A stretch of DNA of 44,312 bases, from positions 1-44,312 of the forward strand of contig NZ_JABASS010000019.1 of assembly GCF_016107545.1 (NCBI RefSeq), read 5' to 3'. Shown one piece after another: positions 39,242 to 44,312 of this stretch; position 1 is the first letter of the stretch; each line of letters starts with the position of its first letter. Origin of the DNA: Psychrobacter namhaensis. Its GTDB lineage: Bacteria > Pseudomonadota > Gammaproteobacteria > Pseudomonadales > Moraxellaceae. Under the pieces are notes generated by a model. The model was not told the DNA's origin and ran no database searches. It worked only from the letters and a program-made list of their open reading frames with translations. A program made the translations under genes and the position numbers.

Positions 39242-40039
39242 ATGTTATCAACACCGCGTTTTCTCTCTAAAAGTGCTTACTCCTCTTTGATCATCAGTGC
39301 TGCAGTGAGCATGATGGCATTGACCGTCAGCCAAACGGCTGCTGCCATTACAACCAAAAATGTTACCTATACTGTGGATGACCAAGCATACGAAGGCTAT
39401 TACGCCAAAGCGGATAAGCCCAACGCCCCTTTTATTTTACTGATTCATGATTGGGATGGACTCACAGACTATGAACGCAAACGCGCTGAGATGCTAGCGA
39501 CTGAAGGCTACAACGTCCTAGCGGCAGACATGTTTGGACAAGGAATCCGCCCCACTTCTGTTGAGGAAAACAAACGCTTAACCGGCGCATTATATGACGA
39601 TCGCAGCAAAATGCGGCGCTTGTTAGAGGGGGCGTTGAATGCAGGACGACTACAAGGTAATGATGTGCGTAAAGGCGTTACCATGGGATACTGTTTTGGG
39701 GGTACCGTTGCGTTAGAGCTAGCACGTTCAGGGTTCCCGCAAAAAGCCTTTGTCCCTTTCCACGGTGCCTTTGATATTCCAACGAGTCAAAGTTATGATC
39801 AGACTACTGGAGAGATTTTGGTGTTCCATGGCTCTGCTGATGACTCTGTATCCTTAGAGAGCTTTGCGACTTTAGGCAAGACGTTAGAGGCGGCCAAGGT
39901 GCCTCATGAGATGATCACCTATAGCGGTGCGCCCCACGCCTTTACTGTGTTTGGTAGCGACAGATACGACGCTCGGGCGGATGAACGGTCATGGAACCGT
40001 TATTTAGATTTTTTAGCGAATGAGTACCCTAACAAATAA
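39242..40039 (+). CDS. secreted dienelactone hydrolase family protein
   Basis: This 265-residue alpha/beta hydrolase has an N-terminal signal peptide (positive start, hydrophobic core about 13-30, cleavage likely after QTAAA at about residue 35), so it should be periplasmic or exported. The catalytic triad fits Cys151 (GYCFGG), Asp200 or Asp201 (HGSADDSV) and His232 (APHAF). A cysteine nucleophile is the hallmark of dienelactone hydrolases. The natural substrate is unknown. AAGG lies about nine bases before the ATG. Confidence 0.85.
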   Translation: MLSTPRFLSKSAYSSLIISAAVSMMALTVSQTAAAITTKNVTYTVDDQAYEGYYAKADKPNAPFILLIHDWDGLTDYERKRAEMLATEGYNVLAADMFGQGIRPTSVEENKRLTGALYDDRSKMRRLLEGALNAGRLQGNDVRKGVTMGYCFGGTVALELARSGFPQKAFVPFHGAFDIPTSQSYDQTTGEILVFHGSADDSVSLESFATLGKTLEAAKVPHEMITYSGAPHAFTVFGSDRYDARADERSWNRYLDFLANEYPNK

Positions 40040-40081
40040 GAGACGTACTGACGCTATCTAAGGTAGAGAATGATGTTTACG

Positions 40082-40132
40082 AAGCACAGGCACTATAGCA
40101 GTTCTATGTAAGCTATGGTGCCGGTGCTTTTT
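40082..40132 (+). terminator. terminator after the dienelactone hydrolase gene
   Basis: GCACAGGCACTATAGC and GCTATGGTGCCGGTGC pair at 14 of 16 positions around a 12-base loop, followed by TTTTTA. It lies about 45 bp past the stop codon. Confidence 0.8.
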
Positions 40133-40190
40133 ATCAATAAAAAGCAGGTGAAATGAGAGGCTTAATACAGCTGAATTTTAATGCTAGGTA

Positions 40191-40847
40191 CTAGGTAGCT
40201 ACCTTTTCAAATACCAACAGTTGATTGTTAGCAGGCATAGCATGAGTTGCGATTAACGTTAGATAGTGACTGTCAGCCAATGCTATAACCGCTTCTTTGT
40301 CACGAATAGCGCTACCAGCGTTTCGTTGCTGTAGCAATTGATCAAACTGAGCATTGCTATCACTGGTATAGCGTCCCTTCTCGTTAAATGGGCCATATAC
40401 TATTAACTTTCCACATAAGGGCAATGTGCCTCCCGCTAGCGTAAGTAACCGCTCAACCAATGGCCAAGTGATAATATGTAGGGTATTGGCCGTAAAAATG
40501 GCATCGTAAGGTAACGGCTGGGTTACATTAACGGGGAAATCGCTTTTTGCCAAATCAAGCGACAACGGCAGAGACAAATTAGTCGATGGATAGGCATTGT
40601 GCCAAGCTTGGATAGTCTTGTGATTGCTGTCCAAATCACTGGTTTGCCACTGCAAATGTGGCAGATACGGTGCAAAGTACACACTGTGTTGCCCTGTTCC
40701 TGACCCCACCTCCAAAACGTGCGCAGACGATGCCAGTACGGTTTTCAATACCGCTAAGATGGCTCCTTTATTGTTTTCACAAGCTTGAGAAAATGGCAGT
40801 GTCTCCCGCGGCTCTACATCTGTATTACCCAAATTGGATCTTTGCAC
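40191..40847 (-). CDS. DUF938-type SAM-dependent methyltransferase
   Basis: This 218-residue protein has the class I methyltransferase glycine motif VLEVGSGTGQHSVYFA, an acidic SDLD at the end of strand 2, and the FSQACENNKGAIL start typical of the DUF938 family. The substrate is unknown. The start is GTG, supported by GGGGGA five to six bases upstream. Confidence 0.82.
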   Translation of the reverse strand: MQRSNLGNTDVEPRETLPFSQACENNKGAILAVLKTVLASSAHVLEVGSGTGQHSVYFAPYLPHLQWQTSDLDSNHKTIQAWHNAYPSTNLSLPLSLDLAKSDFPVNVTQPLPYDAIFTANTLHIITWPLVERLLTLAGGTLPLCGKLIVYGPFNEKGRYTSDSNAQFDQLLQQRNAGSAIRDKEAVIALADSHYLTLIATHAMPANNQLLVFEKVAT

Positions 40848-40906
40848 TGATTCCCCCTATAAATAAAGACAACGTTGGCAGTATTAGACAACGCATAACA
40901 TTAATG

Positions 40907-41371
40907 TTAGTAAATCCCAGCCTCTACTCCTGCGGCTAGTGTCATAGCCAGCTCTTCGACTTGCTCGGCAAATACCTCTTGCCACTCCCCTTGTAAAATC
41001 AGCGCCTCTTGAATCCACTCCCAACGCAGCCCAGTTGTAATCGTCTTCATTGCAAGTTTGGTACCTGTACCATCTTGGCCTGCGCGAATGTACAAGGCAA
41101 ATGGCATGCCTTGCTTCTCTTCTAATACGGGATAGTAACAGCGATCAAAGAGGTCCTTGGTGAGCCCTGCCATATACGCGAGATTCTCAGTCGTGCCTAA
41201 TAATAGCGCATCGGCTGCGAGTACATCTTCGGGCTGTGTATCCTGCGGTGATTTTAGAATGACATTGATATCTATATCAGGATGATTGGCCCCATCGTAG
41301 GCCGCTTGTGCCAACTTCTCGGTATTGGGCGACGGTGCGTGAGCGACAATAAGTAAGGTTTTGGTAGCCAT
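40907..41371 (-). CDS. flavodoxin/NADPH-dependent FMN reductase-like protein
   Basis: This 154-residue protein has the flavodoxin-fold start TLLIVAHAPSPNTEKLAQAA, a phosphate-binding loop rich in Ser/Thr/Asn, and LLLGTTENLAYMAGLTKDLFDR, where FMN contacts are expected. It is probably an FMN-binding oxidoreductase of the cytosol. The ATG at 41371 has GGTG upstream. An ATG at 41383 would add four residues. The enzyme partner is not identifiable. Confidence 0.75.
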   Translation of the reverse strand: MATKTLLIVAHAPSPNTEKLAQAAYDGANHPDIDINVILKSPQDTQPEDVLAADALLLGTTENLAYMAGLTKDLFDRCYYPVLEEKQGMPFALYIRAGQDGTGTKLAMKTITTGLRWEWIQEALILQGEWQEVFAEQVEELAMTLAAGVEAGIY

Positions 41372-41404
41372 ATCAATCACCATTATAGAGGTTACTAGTT
41401 TCTG

Positions 41405-41461
41405 GAATTAGTAGTTCTTAGATTTGTTAGCTTTAGAATTAATAGCTCTTAGAATTAACAG
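41405..41461. repeat. imperfect direct repeats at the osmC-like 3' end
   Basis: GAATTAGTAGTTCTTAGA (41405-41422) and GAATTAATAGCTCTTAGA (41436-41453) match at 16 of 18 positions. A partial third copy, GAATTAACAG, overlaps the second. The repeat covers the stop codon of the gene at 41439, so the last residues (VNSKSY) come from repeat sequence. Confidence 0.65.
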
Positions 41462-41849
41462 TCACCTTTTGGATAATGTCAGGATGGATGCTTTTTGCAA
41501 CCGGACAAGTCAGCGCCGTGTTATAAAATATTTTTTGCGTTTTTTCATCAAGCTGTTTATTAAATGTGATAGCCACATGCACTTCACTAACACGTCTTGG
41601 CTCAGCGGCCATGATTTTGGTCACCTCGCTCGTAGTACCTGCGATATCGATATCCATCTCCCGCGCTTTGATACCGATAATGGTCAGCATACAACTGGCT
41701 AAGCTAGTCGCTAATAAATCAGTCGGTGAAAACGCTTCGCCTTTACCTTGATTATCTGTTGGCGCATCGGTAATGATTTCATTGTTTGATTGCAAATGAA
41801 TAGCGGTGGTGCGTAGATCGCCTTGGTAGGTTACTTTTGAAGTGGTCAT
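41439..41849 (-). CDS. OsmC family peroxiredoxin-like protein
   Basis: This 136-residue protein is a member of the OsmC/Ohr family, which reduces organic peroxides with a cysteine pair. The two cysteines are C53 (SLASCMLT) and C115 (ALTCPVAKS). The start at 41849 (MTTSKVTY) has AAAGAGAA upstream. A TTG farther up at 41921 would add 24 unconserved residues and is rejected. By sequence style it belongs to the YhfA-like/general OsmC group rather than to Ohr, with moderate certainty. Confidence 0.85.
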   Translation of the reverse strand: MTTSKVTYQGDLRTTAIHLQSNNEIITDAPTDNQGKGEAFSPTDLLATSLASCMLTIIGIKAREMDIDIAGTTSEVTKIMAAEPRRVSEVHVAITFNKQLDEKTQKIFYNTALTCPVAKSIHPDIIQKVTVNSKSY

Positions 41850-42035
41850 TGGGTTCTCTTTGATAGTTACTGTTGTTGATTTACTAGTCTTAACAGGTTT
41901 AAGTAGTGTACTGATAGTCAAAAAACTAGATTATAAATTTAGGAATTAATGCACAATAACTTAAAATATACTCTATAGATTAATACTACCTTTGAGGACT
42001 TTAATAGTAATCAAGATTAACTAACTTTTCATACG

Positions 42036-43539
42036 CTACCTTGAATTTAGGATGGGAGCTAATAATTGGTCCAAACCAGTCAACGATTGATTGTAAGTCT
42101 GTTCACAATAAAGTTTATACAGTGACTTATATATATCGTTATCAATTACACCTGTAGAGGAATTAATTTTTTCAACTACGTGTTTGATTCTATCTTTAGC
42201 TTTAGCGCGATTATTTTGTTTATTTAAGCTCGTATAATCAGAGTTTGAAATGATTCTTTGAATATTTATTGATGCACCATTAAATAAGCCATTAATTTCA
42301 GTATTTGCGTTTCCTGCTTCAATCATTTCCATTAATCCAACTTCAGGAGTGCATGGTAAATATTTAATATTACTATTAGATTGCTCAAATAATTGTAACA
42401 AGTCCTGATTATTTTGTAGTGTAGCATTAACAAGTATTTCAGATCGTACATCATCATCTAGAAAAGCATAGCGTTTAACAAACTCTGGAAATATCTGACT
42501 TGAGCTATTGAGTAGTTCAACAACTTGTTTATACCCGCCAATAGGAACAATTTTATACAATGGTGAATAGTTTCTTGTACTGTGCGTTTCTGAGATATAA
42601 AAGGCTAGCATTTGCTCCAATAGTATTTTAGCCTGTTTATCTTCAACTAAAAAAATATAATCCGCACTGAGTTCGTCATCAAAAGCTATTTCTCCTAATA
42701 CTTGTGCTGGGTAGACATCGAGTACGCTTTTGAATATTTCCACAGTCTGCTCTTTGAGTAAAATTATCCTTTTTCTATCAATATTTTTTATTAAAGTGGC
42801 TGAGTGCGTAGAAAATAAAGTAGTTAATTGTTTGATACTTGATATATCCTTTACTTTCTCAAGTAATCGTACTTGTGCTTGAGGATGAAGAGCCATTTCG
42901 ATCTCATCAATTAAAACTAAACTAGTTTGTTGGATATTGGAAAGTTGGCAAGCAAGCTTTAATACACAAAGCTCACCTAAACTAAAATTTTTTTCAGAAA
43001 AATAATACTTTATTCCTCTACTTAAATATGATAGAAGATAAGCCTCGCTTCCAACACCCCTTCTTGTATTAACATACTTCAGATTACTCTATTTGCTATC
43101 ACCCAACACATACTCCATGAAAGCTCGAATATCTTCAGGCGCTGTCCTTACAGATCTAGGTCTAATTTCATCAGCAAAGGGTTCTACTCTACTTCCATTA
43201 GCTTCAATAAATTTTACTGAATTATATGGAAAATTTTGAAACAACCTTGAATTTCTGCTTGGAGTAGCCCTCCATCGTTTTCCACCATAAGCATAAGAAA
43301 CTTCATTACCATTGATTTGATACGTAATTTTTGCGTCACTGAATGAATCAAGCTTATCTTCAAAAGTACTCGTTCTATAATAGCGTTGAAACGCATGGCT
43401 TGATCCAATTCTAAATAAAGCAGCTAATAAACTCGTTTTACCTGAACCATTTAAACCTGTAATAAGCCAAACACCTTGACTTGGTATTTTCAAACTCTAG
43501 TTTTTCTATTTTTTTTAATTTTTCAAGAGTGATTTTCAT
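42036..43539 (-). pseudogene. broken OLD-family ATPase/TOPRIM nuclease gene
   Basis: The intact ancestor would be about 500 residues. The ATG at 43539 opens with [17 protein letters not shown]. An extra A in the A-run at 43487-43490 then shifts the frame to [19 protein letters not shown] (Walker A). After GDSK a TAG at 43089-43091 stops the frame, but the same frame continues with SNLKYVNTRRG, an ABC-type NFSLGE signature, Walker B LVLIDEIEMALHP and a STHS switch. The C-terminal part has IFLVEDKQAK and FLDDD, as in TOPRIM domains. This is the architecture of OLD-type nucleases, often anti-phage. The two lesions mean no full protein is expected. AT content is higher than in neighbours, suggesting acquired DNA. 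Confidence 0.8.
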
Positions 43540-43567
43540 AGTATCTATCTGTAAGTCCCGATAACGT

Positions 43568-43595
43568 ATAATACAAATTATAATCTAAGATACAA
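43568..43595 (-). promoter_or_regulatory. possible promoter of the OLD-like gene
   Basis: On the minus strand TTGTAT and TATTAT are spaced 16 bp and lie about 30-60 bp before the ATG at 43539. The region is AT-rich, so chance matches are likely. Confidence 0.3.
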
Positions 43596-43710
43596 TCATC
43601 TGAGGAAGTTGTTTTGAATAAAACTCAATAAGATATCACTACTGATTTAGTTTATTTTTGTACATAAAAAAACTATAATCAAATGAAGCAATAAAACATC
43701 CAGCCAAAGA

Positions 43711-43743
43711 AAAGCCCACTTCGCATTAGCGAAGGGGGCTTTT
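43711..43743 (-). terminator. terminator after the decayed 5S rRNA copy
   Basis: AAAGCCCaCTTCGC and GCGAAGgGGGCTTT form a stem with one mismatch and an ATTA loop. On the minus strand it ends in a TTTTCTTTGGC tract. The CAAAGAAAAGCCC context is the same as that of the terminator at 44211-44243, so both descend from one rRNA operon end. Confidence 0.8.
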
Positions 43744-43755
43744 ATATAGAATAGA

Positions 43756-43844
43756 GAGCTGAAGGTTACCTACTCTCACATGGGCAAACTATATTACTAA
43801 TGGGGCAACAATGTTGCACTTCTGAGTCCAAGTAGAGATCAAGT
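43756..43844 (-). pseudogene. decayed partial 5S rRNA copy
   Basis: The block from GAGCTGA at 43756 through ACCTACTCTCACATGGGC matches the 3' part of the real 5S gene at 44258-44312. Farther on, ATGTTGCACTTCTGAGTCC and GATCAAGT resemble the central part of gammaproteobacterial 5S rRNA in reverse complement. Many substitutions and a missing 5' third show that it cannot work as 5S rRNA. Confidence 0.75.
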
Positions 43845-43874
43845 CTAGTAAAACTTTAAATATAAAATAAACTA

Positions 43875-44024
43875 TTAATTTTTACATCCATTTTTGCCAC
43901 AGGTAATTTTTTGCGAACTATTAACCCAATGGTTGGGATGTAGCTTAGTATCAAAACCACAACCAGTACGCCCGCCTTTTGTTCCACTATGAATTTCGCT
44001 AGTAGGTGTATGTTTAACAGCCAT
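43875..44024 (-). CDS. possible small Cys-containing protein of 49 residues
   Basis: The ATG at 44024 has AAAAGGAA eight bases upstream, one of the best ribosome binding sites in the window. The product is hydrophilic, with cysteines at 22, 42 and 47 (TGCGFD and TCGKNGC), several His residues and a C-terminal Lys-Asn. A metal-binding fold is possible. I do not recognise the family. A longer overlapping frame (43856-44191) has no supporting signals. The gene lies between the live and the decayed 5S genes. Confidence 0.55.
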   Translation of the reverse strand: MAVKHTPTSEIHSGTKGGRTGCGFDTKLHPNHWVNSSQKITCGKNGCKN

Positions 44025-44210
44025 TGCACTTTTCCTTTTAGAGTAGAGTACTCAAAACAGTTATGTTTAAATACTGAACTTAAGTATAGCCTATACAAGC
44101 CTGTAAAATACATCTTAATTTTATTTCTACCTTCAAGCGGATTTATTAAACCTACCAAACTCATTCCTACAGGTTTGTCAGCAACCCACATTTATAATCA
44201 ATCAGGCAAA

Positions 44211-44243
44211 GAAAAGCCCCTTGATACGTTAGTATCAAGGGGC
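44211..44243 (-). terminator. rRNA operon terminator
   Basis: A perfect 12-bp stem (GCCCCTTGATAC / GTATCAAGGGGC) with a 4-base loop is followed on the minus strand by TTTTCTTTG. It lies about 15 bases past the 3' end of the 5S gene. Confidence 0.92.
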
Positions 44244-44257
44244 AAATCAGGAATAGA

Positions 44258-44312
44258 GAGCTGACGATGACCTACTCTCACATGGGCGAACCACACTACC
44301 ATTGGCGCTACG
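44258..44312 (-). rRNA. rrf: 5S ribosomal RNA, 3' part (cut by the window edge)
   Basis: On the minus strand the last 55 bases contain GTGAGAGTAGGTCATCGTC, the typical 3' end of gammaproteobacterial 5S rRNA. The gene continues past the right edge, so an rRNA operon transcribed leftward must lie there. Confidence 0.92.

Noticed and set aside
43089..43091. In-frame TAG in the OLD-like gene as recoding (readthrough or pyrrolysine)
   Set aside because: A frameshift in the same gene and the lack of any recoding signal make plain gene decay simpler.
43487..43490. Programmed frameshift at the A-run of the OLD-like gene
   Set aside because: The run is short, no stimulatory structure was seen, and the gene carries a second lesion. 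A sequencing error remains possible.
43856..44191. Minus-strand frame of 111 codons near the right edge
   Set aside because: It overlaps the better supported 49-codon ORF in another frame and has no ribosome binding site at its ATG. The sequence looks like translated spacer.

Overview
The window looks like a chromosomal segment of a Psychrobacter-like gammaproteobacterium (family Moraxellaceae). This is an inference from gene content and protein style: a 13-subunit nuo operon with fused NuoCD, acidic and Asn/Gln-rich linkers, moderate GC, and MgtE, AlgC, LptE, MacAB and clade-2 catalase genes. No database search was possible.

Layout. (1) 1-1131: a 176-bp MITE-like element with perfect 16-bp terminal inverted repeats, then fpr (ferredoxin-NADP reductase) on the minus strand. 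(2) 1184-17652: the complete respiratory complex I operon on the minus strand, transcribed nuoA-B-CD-E-F-G-H-I-J-K-L-M-N and closed by a hairpin terminator. NuoA, NuoG and NuoJ carry extra tails or insertions. (3) 17653-18463: an 811-bp divergent regulatory spacer. (4) 18464-34995: plus-strand housekeeping genes: rep helicase, mgtE, dut, algC-type phosphohexomutase, argB with a small membrane protein, leuS, lptE, holA, macA and macB. A YffB/ArsC-like gene lies in the opposite direction. (5) 35227-35688: two identical tRNA-Lys(UUU) genes, each preceded by a duplicated structured leader and together followed by a terminator. (6) 35706-41849: metallo-beta-lactamase-fold hydrolase, katE, a secreted dienelactone-hydrolase-like protein, a DUF938-type methyltransferase, a flavodoxin-like protein and an OsmC-like protein. 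A decayed second copy of the MITE lies between katE and the hydrolase. (7) 42036-44312: an AT-rich accessory end. It holds an OLD-type ATPase/TOPRIM gene broken by a frameshift and an in-frame amber codon, a decayed 5S rRNA copy with its own terminator, a 49-codon ORF with a strong ribosome binding site, and the 3' end of a real 5S rRNA gene on the minus strand, so an rRNA operon enters from the right edge.

How the genes work together. The nuo genes build the proton-pumping NADH:quinone oxidoreductase. The middle block combines DNA replication and nucleotide hygiene (rep, dut, holA), envelope biogenesis and efflux (algC, lptE, macAB), arginine synthesis (argB) and translation (leuS, tRNA-Lys). 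katE, OsmC, Fpr and the flavodoxin-like protein form a loose redox and oxidative-stress theme without being one operon.

The least explained material is the tRNA-Lys leader duplication, where three hairpins are kept while their sequence drifts, and the rRNA-operon flank, where a possible small gene sits between a live and a dead 5S gene beside a dead defence-type nuclease. No CRISPR array, intact transposase or prophage module was seen.
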